From assembly GCA_035578175.1 (NCBI GenBank), contig JAQMRL010000003.1, positions 23,708,419 to 23,772,418 on the forward strand: DNA of 64,000 nucleotides, in the 5' to 3' direction. A program made the position numbers and the translations under genes. The notes beneath the pieces are model-generated. The model was given only the letters and a program-made list of their open reading frames with translations. It had not been told where the DNA came from and made no database searches. The stretch comes from Catonia carolina (taxonomy: Eukaryota > Arthropoda > Insecta > Hemiptera > Achilidae). Positions 1-10,980 of the stretch are shown piece after piece (position 1 is the stretch's first letter; each line of letters begins with the position of its first letter).

Positions 1-159
1 CCAGCTGTTTAAGGCTGTTAAACTTAAAAATACTAGAAACGAAATATCCCACTTAGTGGGGAAAGCAGCTTGCAACGTTGTTCTGTTAAAAACTTAGTTT
101 CACAAAAAATGTTGCTTGCAACGTTGTTCAGCGGAGCCATTCATTTCATGCTGTTTTAG

Positions 160-308
160 ATTCAACGTGGTAATATGGCTATTCCTAAATCTGCCACTCC
201 ATCTCGCATTGAAAGCAACTTCAATATTTTTGATTTCAAGTTAGATGATGCTGAAATGAAAGCCATTGATGACTTAAATAAAAATATAAGGCTTGTAGCA
301 CTTGAAGG
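160..308 (+). CDS. AKR-A penultimate coding exon
   Basis: Acceptor AG ends at 159 (CTGTTTTAG); donor GTGAGT starts at 309. Length 149 nt, entering in phase 0 and leaving two bases (GG) for the next exon. It encodes the cofactor-clamping loop and a C-terminal helix. Confidence 0.85.
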
Positions 309-2612
309 GTGAGTACTGTTTTCTACATTAAGAAGTAAGTATTAGTTAGCATTAAATTGCGTCAATGAACTGGCCCTGGTTTAAGTTTGATTTTTTAATT
401 TCATGGATAAAATGGCGTTATTATCTTTAATCATTACAATTACAATATATCTAAATGCCATATCACTATTTGTTTTACATTATTTTTATTTCTACTAATA
501 TACCTTTGTGGATCCACCATTCAAATTGTAACCAATAATTATTCATTAAAAGTTTTTAAGAAGATTTTTCTCTCTTCTGTCATGACTAAAGAAACAAAAT
601 CTCCTAAAAATATCTGTTATTTAATCATGACTGAAGGGACAACATATTCTAAATGAGTTTTGATTCTATTAATTAGTTTTAATTTGAATGGTTTCTAAAC
701 GCTGAAGATGGTGGATCCAGCGAAAGGTGTTTGTAAAAATAAAAACAGATAAATAAGATCTTAGTGTAAAAATATTTCATTTTACAGTAACCTGTTACAG
801 TTATTTATAGATACACGAGTTTTTCATTTATATAATTCTACTTTCTACTGACATGTTTTGGTGGATGCACCAACATCAGAGTACCTAAAATTGAAAGTAA
901 ACTTTTTAAAATTTATTAAAAATTTCAGAAGATGTTGTATCTTCTTTGTCATTTGTATAAAAGAATTTTATACAACTCTTTTTAATTTTCGTTTTTTGAT
1001 GATCGTGGTTTCATCAAAACATGTCAGTAAAAAGTAAAATTATACATAAAAAAATTAAAATGCATTATTGATACAGCAACTGTTAGTGAAAAATTAAATA
1101 TTTTTACAATAGGATTGAATGTATGCTGCAGGATGCATTTTAAAGATTTATTTATAAAATGAAGATAAATAAGAATATGATTAAAGCAGCATTAAGAAAA
1201 ATACAGGTTGATAAAAACTAATATTGCTTTGTCCTTTAGTTGATTACAAAATATAGGATGCATTTTAAAGATTTATCTATTAACACAATAAATTTTGGTA
1301 CAGTAATGTTTGTGGCATAAATTCTTGAAATTCCAGAAAGAAATTTACCGATGATCTTTGTCGTAGTAGTCTGCTCCTTCATCAGGCCCATTGCAGGTCA
1401 GCATAACTGGCTTGTATGCTAGGGGTTGTGGGTTCAATTCCCAGTCAGGTCTGGCAATTTTTCTTCATTAACTTTTATCTATCTTGTGTAACCATCTGCA
1501 ATAGCCTTAATGTGCATAACGGTTGGTTGTAAAACCATGGACATATCAACAAGACAGTGATTATCATAATAGTGCAGTGGTTAATCCTTACTTGTCTTTT
1601 ACTGAAAAGGTTTCTGGTACTAGTCCTAGTGAAACCCAGTTATTCTTGCACAGTTCTTGATATTTAATGGTAGCTCTGACCTTGAGGACACTGCGCTGGA
1701 GTGGGTTGCAGTGTGGGGTGATTATAGTTCATTTCTACTAACATCATACATACATAAGTCAATAAAAATAAATCATTCCGTTGATAAATTGTTGTTTGAT
1801 TGCTTATTTAATTTAAATGGTAGTTTTATATATAACCTTTATCTAACTTTCATGAAATGAAATGTTATTTTCAATTCAATTTACGTATTGAATATACATT
1901 CAGTTTTACAGGAGAGCAAAAAACAAATTCAGTGCTTTCTTCTTTAACACACTTCGTGTATTTTCGTAACTTTACAAAGGCTGTATCTCCCTAACCGAAC
2001 AAGATACATATTCGCGAGTTTACTACAATGTGCGTTGGATTGTACAAATCAGCATGCACTAACAAACTCATATTTGCAAAATTTGCACATTTGCATGTTT
2101 ACCATTGGAGGGATGACATTACGGATAAAAATACTGTTCCTAAATATCTAGTAGGCCTATACCAGGTAATGACCAAGCATTAATGAAACTAAATTTAAAA
2201 AAATCAAAACATTTAACCTTTTTAAGATTATTTGTACTTTAGTAAGAACATAAAATTAACCACCTCCATGAAGTAGTGATTAACACACTAGCCTACGAAG
2301 TGAAAGGGTCCAGATTTGATTTAAGGGTCTGGAAATTATTACGTCAAAACTCAATTTCCAGTTCCATAAACCACTGTAGTCACTAATGATCAAGATGTTG
2401 ATGCTATTATAATAAGCTAAATAAAAGAAGATAACACTGATTTTCTGTATCGGTTCAATAAATAGCGTTTTTGTTGCAAGCAGCCTGAAAGTGAAAGATT
2501 ACAATCATACTTTTTAAAATTGTTTATTCTGAATAAAAATAAGAAAATAATTACATTTATATTTTTCAGAGTGAAAGATCACAAAGATTATCCATTTAAT
2601 GCTGAATTTTGA
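160..2612 (+). CDS. AKR-A: aldo-keto reductase, 3' end of gene (last two coding exons)
   Basis: Coding segments are 160-308 and 2570-2612. The first reads IQRGNMAIPKSATPSRIESN and continues through the usual AKR C-terminal helix region. It matches the AKR NADPH-binding element (P-K-S...R-I-x-S-N) that clamps the 2'-phosphate of the cofactor. It ends at a GTGAGT donor in phase 2, and the second segment begins after a TTTTTCAG acceptor and ends GVKDHKDYPFNAEF-stop, a normal AKR tail. Exon lengths (149 and 43 nt) and phase equal those of exons 6 and 7 of AKR-B at 50576-52288, so the two are paralogues. The family reduces carbonyls to alcohols with NADPH in the cytosol. The 5' exons lie left of the window, so whether the gene is complete cannot be judged here. 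Confidence 0.85.
491..735. repeat. foldback element 1 with hammerhead-like ends
   Basis: The ends are inverted copies of each other: a GTGGATCCACC block at 509-519 faces a GGTGGATCCAGC block at 710-721, and ACCATTCAAATT faces AATTTGAATGGT further in. The plus-strand end reads CTGAAGAT, a short self-complementary stem, then GAAAGGTGT. This resembles a worn hammerhead ribozyme core (CUGANGA, stem, GAAA) as known in Penelope-like elements. No terminal target duplication was settled. Confidence 0.4.
832..1043. repeat. foldback element 2 with hammerhead-like ends
   Basis: Ends are inverted copies about 28 bp long: TCTACTTTCTACTGACATG at the left faces CATGTCAGTAAAAAGTAAAA at the right. Inside each end lies a CTGA/TTGA-type word, a short hairpin and AAAACATGTC. 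The layout is the same as in foldback element 1 about 100 bp away, so both probably come from one family. Confidence 0.45.
1385..1520 (+). mobile_element. tRNA-derived SINE, family 1
   Basis: The head contains a box-A-like stretch (GGTCAGCATAACTGG) and a box B (GGGTTCAATTCC, 1430-1441), the internal RNA polymerase III promoter. It is followed by AGGTCTGGCA and a T-rich body ending near TCTGCAATAG. The same head plus body recurs at 17146, 27635, 3850 (minus) and 62502 (minus). It does not fold as a full tRNA: the acceptor arm does not close. Confidence 0.65.
2262..2430 (+). mobile_element. SINE relic, family 2
   Basis: A worn tRNA-like head (AGTAGTGATTAACACACTAG; degenerate box B CCAGATTTGATTT) is followed by a body, GGAAATTATTACG...CATAAACCACTGTAGTCACTAATGATCAAGATG, shared in order with 14705-14878. 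Two copies with the same head-body join support a family. Confidence 0.5.
2570..2612 (+). CDS. AKR-A terminal coding exon
   Basis: Acceptor TTTTTCAG ends at 2569. The exon completes a Gly codon, then encodes VKDHKDYPFNAEF and TGA. Length 43 nt, the same as in AKR-B. Confidence 0.85.
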
Positions 2613-2752
2613 TTTGAATTATTTATTTCTGTACTCACAAATACTCAGTGGCATTTCTTTTGCATTAAACACATTAAGAGCTTGGGATTATGGATATTTA
2701 GAGGCATTCATTACTTCTTATGTAATATTTGTATTAATGCTATTTGGTACAT

Positions 2753-2758
2753 AATAAA
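2753..2758 (+). promoter_or_regulatory. candidate polyadenylation signal of AKR-A
   Basis: AATAAA lies 141 bases past the stop codon, at the usual distance for a short insect 3' UTR. In AT-rich DNA the hexamer occurs often by chance. Confidence 0.45.
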
Positions 2759-2999
2759 TGAAATTACAAATAAATATTTCTGAGTTTTTAATTTGATTAT
2801 ACATATTATGAATACTGATTGTTTTCATAAATACCTTAGGGTTTTCAGATCAGCCTAGTCAGTTTTCTGGAACAAAGGTTTTTTCAGTTAATGTTAAGTA
2901 ACATTTTGAGTGTGAAACAAAACCAAAGTGAGAAAAGCTTAGTTTGGGATCAAGAAGTTCTTATATTATAAGAAAATGATAATGCATATTTTGTGACTT

Positions 3000-3776
3000 A
3001 TGCTGTGGAAACATTGACAGGTGGAAGGACAGCAGAGTATAATGAAAGCTGCAGAAATGAAGCTAAAGATGAGTAAGCAAGGAAATACAAAGAGGTAGAG
3101 TGAGAAATAATGTAATAAGAAACAATTGGGAATTGACAGCCTTATAAGAAGAATTGGACAGACAAAGCTACAATGTTTTGGACATGTCAGAAGACAAAGG
3201 AGTAGGTGGTTATGGATATTTAGAGGTTCTACTCTTGGAGACATACGGAAAAAGATCTACGGATATAGATCATGAATTAAGTGGAAGGGTTCAGTTATGG
3301 ATGAATTGAAAAAAAGTTATACACTCAAACCCTATTAATATGAATTAATTGGGACCAAACCCTGTTCGGATGACAAAATTTTCGGATTAACTGAAATACG
3401 GTACAATCATACAAACAAATTTTCATTAAAAGAATTCATTTAAATATGTCTTGAGTGAACTGTCCTCGCTTGGGTGGGCTTGATGCGTATCTTTTAACTT
3501 AATGTATTTAAATTTTGTTACCAAAATTTTAACAAATATTCTTTTCATGTAAAGCATTGTTTATTTTCGTCCTCTTGCTATTAAAATTTAAGAGTCCAAA
3601 CATGTTTAGAATAACCAAATTTTTGGGTTTGCAATGTTCAGATTAACGGGGTCAATATGTAATTCCAAGAGAACAATGGAGGAGAGATAGTTGAGCAATG
3701 AGGAGTAGTGGAGAGGAGTTGTGGTGGGCTTAACTTGAATGAACTTGTGAGAGTGATAAAAAGGATGATGAAGTAA
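3000..3776 (+). pseudogene. RTE-like non-LTR retrotransposon, decayed 3' fragment
   Basis: Translated pieces include LIRRIGQTKLQCFGHVRR, the typical C-terminal end of RTE-like reverse transcriptases (IGQ..L..FGH..R). The same peptide recurs at 61756. The fragment ends in GGATGATGAAG, the GAT-type tail of these elements. Frameshifts and stops show that it is dead. It is split at 3322-3659 by a pogo-like element. Confidence 0.6.
3322..3659. mobile_element. pogo/Tigger-like non-autonomous DNA element
   Basis: The left end CACTCAAACCCTATTAATAT and the reverse complement of the right end, CATATTGACCCCGTTAATCT, align base for base with about two thirds identity, and TA flanks both sides (3320-3321 and 3660-3661). 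The ACCCC/TTAAT composition is typical of pogo/Tigger ends. No transposase frame remains. It interrupts an older RTE-like fragment. Confidence 0.5.
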
Positions 3777-3849
3777 CACTAGTTTGGAATGTGACTTCAT
3801 ATGGTGACTATATAACAATTATAAATAAACAATAGAAAACAACAATATT

Positions 3850-4020
3850 AATACAATATAAATGATAGTGGGCTTTTTTACATCCAACTGTTTTGGAATT
3901 ACTGCTAATACGGGTAAAGTAGGACAATAGATGAAAAAATGCCAGACCTGATGGGGAATCGAACCCACAATGTAGAATCCAGTTGCACTAACACAAGAGG
4001 CTGGCCACAATAGTGGGATG
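3850..4020 (-). mobile_element. tRNA-derived SINE, family 1
   Basis: Read on the minus strand: box B GGGTTCGATTCCC (complement of 3956-3968), GGTCTGGCATTTTTTCAT, then a body containing AGCAGTAATTCCAAAACAGT. This is the same order as the copies at 27635 and 62502. Divergence is moderate. Confidence 0.6.
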
Positions 4021-4033
4021 AACAATATAAATT

Positions 4034-4650
4034 TCAGATATTAGACAATATTGCTGGTACATCCCTATTCAAATTTACACCAAAAACAAAATGTTCCTGA
4101 TTACAAAGAAAAGAAACAAAATGTTTTAATTGATAGTAAAAGGAGAAAATGAGTGGAACTGTTCTTTTTTTAAGCCATGTAAGACTACATAAATTCATTA
4201 AAGAAGAAAAAAATCTTATTTCAATTTTTTTGTGTTGGAGTACTTTTCCTTGATTTTCGTTGATGTTTCTTTCCTTGATTCTTCTCCAGTATTCCTTCAA
4301 TCTTTCTGATCTCTTCTGGCGTTCTTTGTCAGAATACACGATTTTCTGTCGTTTGATCGATCTCTTCTGTTCAAATCTTGTGTTGTTCTGTTAGTGGTAA
4401 TTTCCAGAATTTTTTTTCAGGTCTTCAAGTGAGATTTGGATTTTGTTCATGTCCTGTTCAATTTCTTTGATCCAATGGGGCTGAGATTTTCTGTTTAGGA
4501 AAAATTTGATGATTTATGTGAAGATTCTGGAGGAGTCAATCCTCAAGAGAAGTCCAAAGAAAGAAATTCTCTTTTTTCTCAACTGGTCTGTTAGAGGTAC
4601 TGAATTTCTGTAGACTTCTTCACTCGGGACAGGTTTCCAATAGAACTGTT
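4034..4650 (-). pseudogene. RTE-like retrotransposon C-terminal fragment, decayed
   Basis: The minus strand reads RSERLKEYWRRIKERN near 4300-4240, matching the end of the plus-strand fragment at 16496-16840 (RSERMKKYWKDRKAR). Upstream pieces resemble the same family's FFG-x-LLRI stretch. Several frame breaks. Confidence 0.5.
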
Positions 4651-5161
4651 TTTAACTTTCAACAAAATATTTTCTTTTAAATTATTTTTTTTGTAAAATA
4701 CATTAATAAAAACAAATTCTCTTCACAGAGAATGTCTTGAATAAAGGAGTAAAGTAAGTTAAGTTATCCAAATCTATGATCGTTATAAAATTTCCTTATC
4801 AATATCTTTGACATTTTGTGACTTCTCTAGATTGTGACTTGTAATCATTTTCAGACCCTAGCTGGGAATCAAACCGGAAACTTCTGCTTTGCAAGCTAAC
4901 ATGTTAATCAATGTGCCTTGAGGCAGTCAAATTAAAAAATTGTTTACTATTCATACTCTGGTATTAAAATATTATTCTTGTGACTAAGGAATCATAGCCC
5001 ACCTATAAGTTAAGATTTTACCATGCAATACTATTTTATTTTTCTTATCTGTCAACTGATAATATTTTTAATAAACAATTTATTGTATCATAATGTAAAT
5101 TTTTGTTAGCATTACTCTCATAGTGTTATCATTTCATATTTACTACCAATTTTATAGTACA
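4650..5161. other. intergenic, mostly featureless
   Basis: AT-rich sequence. A minus-strand tRNA-like head (CCGGTTTGATTCCC, complement near 4862-4875) marks one more SINE relic at about 4849-4925. Nothing else recognised. Confidence 0.4.
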
Positions 5162-6780
5162 TGAACCCCCTTTTGCTTAGGCGAAACGACAAGGCATCGC
5201 TGCCGAAGCAAAATTGGCATAAGGGGACAAGAAAAAAAGGGAAGAAAAACCAAAAGGGACTGCGGTGATGTGGTATATAAAAAAAATTTACAAATAGAAT
5301 TAAATTAGTAAAAAAAATTTAATTAAAGTGAGTAAAAGATTAGGCAAAATTAATTAGAAGGCAAAATTTTAAATTAGATTAAATAAAAGTTACATAGTTA
5401 ACCATATGTTAATTACAATTTCCAAAATTAAATAATAGAATAAAATCATATTAAATGAGCTCAGAAATTAAATTTGTATACTGGATCCAGAAATATTAAG
5501 AAAAATTTAAGTTAAATACCAAATCGGTATTATAAATGAATAAATATAAATAGATTTGTACTCAGATTTTATTTTAAGAGATAAAATAAAGAATTGGAAT
5601 AAGAAAAAACATGCTTGGCATATTATTTTAAAATAAGATTGAATAGTTAAAAATTTATTCTTTCTTTCTTTTTTTTTTTAAAGAAATAATTTAAAAAAAT
5701 ATTTTACAAATTTTTAGTAACACAAGAAATTGGTGTTACCGAAAATAAATTTTCCATAATTAAAGGTTTATGCTATTAATTATGTAGAAATAAGAAAAGT
5801 ATCATTTGTAATGTTTTTTTAAAAAAAATAATGAAAGCCAAAATTTAATTTAACAAATTGCTAAAGCAGCAGGCTCAAAACATGCTTGAACAGAATTATG
5901 CAAAAGTGCATGCTGCCGCCAACATAAAACTTGTATCATATTAATGATTTACATAATAATTAAGACAATAATTAAATTACTTTTTTATAACAAAATATTT
6001 AAACAAAATTGATTTTATTTAAAGAAAGAAGATTAAAAAAAAACGAAGAAAGCAGGTCAATCCTGGCAGAGTTATGCTAGAAACCCAGCATCGGACAGGT
6101 TTAAGCCAACCATAGGGCGACGTGTCCCCTTTTGTGTAAAAAAATTATTCATAGGTGACAAGTTGGAAAATAGGAAAATTATCTTCTCCCAGAAGAAAAT
6201 GAATATAGATGAGTAGTTTTATAAGGTAGATGCGTGAGGTTTTCGGGCGAAGCAGGAAAACTCCAATTTGGGCTTTTAATTTTCTTGCCGCATCATGAGG
6301 GCAGATACGTTAAAAAAGAAGAAAACCACCCCAGAACAGGTTCAAGATAGATACCCCAAAACTGGTCCCGTTTAAAACGGGAAAACAATTGGTCTACCAG
6401 CAAACCAGCAGCATAACGCCCCGAAAAAACTCATAATCATAATTTACGGCACAAAGATCACGATCCTTTCATCGTAGAGACCAATTGTAAAGAGGCCGAG
6501 AGGAACCAAACTTCCCAAAAGGAAACCTCGGTTCTGACGTCATCGACCCCTTCCACCCCGCTAGACAAATTATCCAAAAACAAGTAAAGCAGGTTGAAAC
6601 GGATCTCACGCCAGAATTACAGATAACAGCAGTCGGCAGTACAAAGTCGGAACGAAAAACAATTCGCAAACGAGATAACGGAGTGCGGTGAAATAAAAGA
6701 TAACAAAATTTTAAATGCAACAAGACTGAATAAGGAAAAGATTAATATCAGAAGTAAGTAACATTAATAAAAATGTTACA
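5162..6780 (-). repeat. gypsy LTR (3' LTR of the element)
   Basis: Matches 12529-14149 almost perfectly. The differences I can see are one base missing at the left edge, a few homopolymer indels and two substitutions near the right end. Termini are TG...CA, ending AATGTTACA. On the minus strand the LTR starts TGTAACATTT. Confidence 0.9.
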
Positions 6781-6793
6781 GGCTCCCCCCGCC
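6781..6793 (-). other. polypurine tract of the gypsy element
   Basis: On the minus strand GGCGGGGGGAGCC ends exactly at the 3' LTR start. It would prime plus-strand DNA synthesis. Confidence 0.55.
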
Positions 6794-7474
6794 AAGAACA
6801 AACAAAACCAAGAATTGGTCTTGTTTGCCCCTGCCGAGACGAGACCAAAGAAAGGGGAGTTTAAAGTCGTCCCCAAGCGCGACTGACAAGTACCCCCCCA
6901 AAAAACCTCACGGGAGTAGTTAGGGTCATCTCCCTCGCGTGACCAAAACTAACTAAACGGACCGAAAGAATCCCCCATTCGTCCAACAACCGCCCGGCTA
7001 AGGAAAGCGATTGGAAAAATAAGGAGATCTTCCAAGTCCATGGTGACAGTATTTGGCACACCCCGCCCAACTAAGGGTAGATGTAACAAACACAGCACCT
7101 CCAACACCACACCACAACCAACCAAAAAACTAACCCAAAACAACAGGAAACTAACCTAAACGAGAAAAGGAAGGACTTGCTATGTCCAAAAGAGGAGAAA
7201 GAATCCCCCAAAAGGCTACACAGCCCGAGAGATCAAAGATCTCCAAAAGGGAAAGGGTACGGAGACGTCTCCCCGACCATGACCCTAAAAGCGCAAGGGA
7301 AAACACCCGTAAGCGCGCAAAAAAAAATTTTGGGTGCAAAGACCACAAAAATGGACAAAACCAGACAAGGAATACAAACAACATCCCGAGGATGTCAAAA
7401 TTTTCTCAACAGAGAAACATAAGGGTCGACCAAAAAACAAATCCAAGACACAGCCGGAAAAGACAAAACCAAAC
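6794..7474 (-). other. gypsy 3' untranslated region
   Basis: About 0.7 kb between the pol stop and the polypurine tract. The minus strand is T/G-rich and has only short overlapping frames. The basic frames on the plus strand (7182-7478, 7334-7636) look like composition artefacts. No envelope gene. Confidence 0.6.
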
Positions 7475-10400
7475 CTAAACAGGATCAGGTTCAACAAGAG
7501 AAACGTCCAAAACATCATTAGGAACGTCGACGTCGCAGGGAACAGACAAATCAGAATGACGGACAGGACCGTAAGCAACCTTAAGTTGCGAAATGTGTGC
7601 TTTACGTACACACGTAGTACTATCAGGAAGGGCTAACTCTACAGTAACGGGGGTAAGGAATTTCAAAATGCAAAAGGGGCCAAACCAGCGCGTCATAAGC
7701 TTCGCAGATTGCTTGTTGACACCAGAGCTCAAATTATGCTTGAGACACCAGACCAGGTCACCAATCTTGAAATCGTTTTCCTTTCTTCCTTTGTTATAGT
7801 TTTGGGCAAAGCGCTTTCTGGCTTTAACCAGATTATCTTTAGCACTCTTCCATACCTCAGCAGCTGTACTCGCGTCCTGAGGAAGCAAATCGTTGATTTT
7901 CCAAAGATTGGATGAAGGACAAGAAGGAAAGAGTTTAAAAATAATGTTGAATGGAGACGTCTTGATTGAATCATGATAGGAATAGTTAAAAGCGAGTTGC
8001 AGCCAAGTAAGAGACTGATCCCAATTGGTCTGAGAATCGGAGTGGAAAGCAATAAGAGCAGCCTTGAGATTACGATTGAATCTTTCGGCGTTGGAAGGTT
8101 GGGGATGGTAAGGGGACAGAGTAGCAAATTTAATGCCAAGAGAAAAGAGAAAATTCCTAAAAAGATGAGAAGTGAAACAGCTAGCGTTGTCAGAGATAAT
8201 AATATCGGGAAAACCAAAACTTTGAAAGACACAATCCTTAAGGGCCTTAATAGTATTAGCGGAGGTGGCGTCGCGAACAGGACAGAGCCAGGTGAATTTA
8301 GAGAAGGAATCTACAATAACCAGAATATAACGATAACCGTAGCGAGTACGAGGTAAGGGGCCGACGTAGTCGATGTGGAAAACGTGGAAAGGGCGAGTGG
8401 GAACAGTAGAAGCCAACAGACCAATTTTAGTATTGCGGGACGGTTTACTAACAGCACATATGGTGCAGGACCTTATACGGTGTTCAATATCCTTGGACAT
8501 GGAAGGCCAATAAAAATATTGAGAAATCTTCTCACGGGTTTTAATGAAACCTAAGTGCCCACCCAACAGGGAATTGTGAAAATACGAGAATACCATGTCC
8601 ACTAAGACAGACGGAAGAACTACACGGGAAGGGAAACGACCTAAGGGTTTAATACACAAAACGCCCTTAGAAAGAAAATATTTAGGTGAGGGAACACCGT
8701 CCTTTAAAGAGGTACAAATAGCTAACAACTCAGGGTCCTTACTTTGATGAGACAAGATATCAGAAAAAGCTAAGGGGAAATTATTTAGAATAGGAAAACA
8801 TTCGATATCCTTCTCGACATCAACGACTTCATTTTCTTCAAACATACGGGAGAGAGTGTCGGCGATAACGTTCTGGGTGCCTTTGATATGAGTGACGGTA
8901 AACTTCATTGACATGATCTTCGCTATCCAACGCCCCAACTTTCCCAAAGATCTAGGGCGAGCCAATAACCAGGACAAAGCCTGATTATCGGTTTCTAAAG
9001 CGAACTCACGATGTTCGAGGTACGGCCTAAACTTCTCCATACCATACACTACGGCGAGACATTCTAATTCGTAGGCGGAACCTTTTCTTTCTTGAAGAGT
9101 CAGACTCCTAGAGGCATAAGCCACGGGTTGGCGACAACCGTCAATCTCTTGTAGCAGGACAGCGCCCAGAGCACAAGAACTGGCATCGGTTTGCAGAATA
9201 AAACCCTTTTCGAAATTCGGAATACGTAGTACAGGTGGATTGCTTATGGCATTCTTCAGAGTATCAAAAGCCTTCTGCGCCTCTTCACTCCAACGGAAAG
9301 TTTTCCTTTTCCCACGGAGAGCATTCAACGGAGCGGCAATTTCGGAGAATTTAGGAATGAATTTACGAAAGAAATTCACCATACCGACAAATCTAGATAC
9401 GGCTTTGACGTTTTTTGGGGTAGGGAAATTTAGAATAGCGACAGTGCGCTCAGGATTAACCTTTATGCCACCCGAAGAGATGAGGTGCCCAAGAAAACCT
9501 ACTTCATCAACCGCGAATTTAACCTTATCAGGGTTCACGGTCAGGCCAGCATTAGACAAGCGAAGGAGAATATCGTTAACATGTTCGACATGAGAATCGA
9601 AATCATCAGAAAATATTAAAACATCGTCAAGAAACTTAAAGACGTATTTAAACTTAACATCATGGAATATTTTGTCTAAAAGACGGGACAATACTTGACC
9701 TCCAGTGGCTAAGCCGAAAGGGATGCGTGTAAATTGGTACAACATCCAAGGTGTGCAAAAACTCGTCACATGTTTAGATTCCTTGGATAGAGGTATCTGA
9801 TGATAAGTAGAGTTGAGATCAAGAACCGTGAAATATTTAGCCTTTCCGAACCAATCAAAGCATGAATGTAAATTGGGAAGGGGGACAGCTTCAATGTCAA
9901 CATGCTTGTTCAATTTGCGGTAATCAATCACCATGCGTGGCTTGCGATCATCGCGGGCGACAACAAAAGCGGGGCTAGCATAAGTAGAATTGCTGGGTTC
10001 TATAATCCCTTGCTCGAGCAATTTATCAACTAACTGCCTCAAAAGCAACATTTTGGGAGGAGCTAATACGTAGGGATTAGACTTAACCGGAACATTATTG
10101 TCCAATTTGATGTTATACTCGACAAGATGGGTAAGACCAAGTTTACTAGTCAAGACGTTAGGAAATTTATTGAATAAATCTACAGCGCGTTTACATTGCT
10201 CAGAGTTCAAATGAGAAATCAATTTTTTCCAATCGAAGTTATCAGAGTCGGAAGTTTCGGCAGGATGGCTAGGGGAAATACAGCAAGAAGAAACAGAATA
10301 GAGACCTAATTTATATTTCGGGCGAAATTTAAAATGTAAGGACGATGCAGACAAGTCGAGTACAAGCCCGGTATGAATAAAAAAATCAGAACCCAGAATA

Positions 10401-10980
10401 AATGGACAGGCTAAGTTACTAGCGACCAGAACAGGAAAATTCCAAGTAAAATTATCAATTTTTATTTTACAAACAACTTCATGCGTGATATTCAGTTTAG
10501 AACTGGTAGCGGAAGAACACACAATATCAGATTTTCTAATGCATTTTATACTACGACGATCATTAATAGAATTAAAAGTTTTTAAACTCATGAATGACCT
10601 GACGGATCCAGAATCCAAAAGAGCAAGAACATCATGAGAGTGGAAGTTAAGGTTGACGCGAGGACGGCTCCTAACCGGACAGACGTTAATTATATTGCTA
10701 CGATTAGGTAACAATACACCATCGACAGACTTGGGCCAACGAATCAATCGACAATAATTATTGCCGAAACGAGACTCAGAAAATTTATTTGTCACATCAA
10801 CACATGACTTAAGTTTAACACTAGTAGTACGGTTCATCCTACATTTAAATCGAGAACAATTCCAAATATAATGACCTATGGCATGACACAGGTAGCAAAC
10901 AGGAGACAACTTGTATGTTAAGTTAGACTTAATAGAATTAATACGAGGAAGGCTAACTCCATCAACCCCGTAAGAAATTA
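7475..10980 (-). CDS. pol: gypsy Pol (protease, RT, RNase H, integrase), expressed by -1 frameshift
   Basis: Open on the minus strand from the gag stop region down to 7475, with no ATG at its start; that fits expression as a Gag-Pol fusion. Numbered from a TTG at 10909, it shows a CCHC zinc knuckle (CYLCHAIGHYIWNC, residues 5-18), an aspartic protease motif (LLDSGS, Asp99), a reverse transcriptase with LDLNSTYHQI and an FLDD box (426-429) in place of the usual YxDD, RNase H (LQTDASS), an integrase HHCC finger, and a D-D-E core starting at Asp847 (HIDYVGP), SDNAS and NAERFNR. A GPY/F-type module (RWFGPF) follows. About 1144 residues with no stop, the normal length for gypsy pol. It probably still works; the F in FLDD is the only odd key residue. 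Confidence 0.9.

Larger units (their letters stand above)
309..2569 (+). other. last intron of AKR-A, with repeats
   Basis: The 2261-bp intron holds two foldback elements (491-735 and 848-1043), a short direct repeat (AGGATGCATTTTAAAGATTT near 1132 and 1256), a tRNA-derived SINE (1385-1520) and another SINE relic (2262-2430). The rest, including the small reading frame at 1657-1860, shows no coding signal I recognise. Confidence 0.6.

Noticed and set aside
1657..1860. Small plus-strand frame in the AKR-A intron
   Set aside because: No motif, no splice support, AT-rich; open by chance.
6781..7474. Possible envelope gene in the gypsy element
   Set aside because: Only short overlapping frames; no signal peptide plus transmembrane layout of a retroviral envelope protein.
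7182..7636. Basic plus-strand frames opposite the gypsy 3' region
   Set aside because: Overlapping frames on the wrong strand in A/C-rich DNA; shadows of pol and the 3' UTR.
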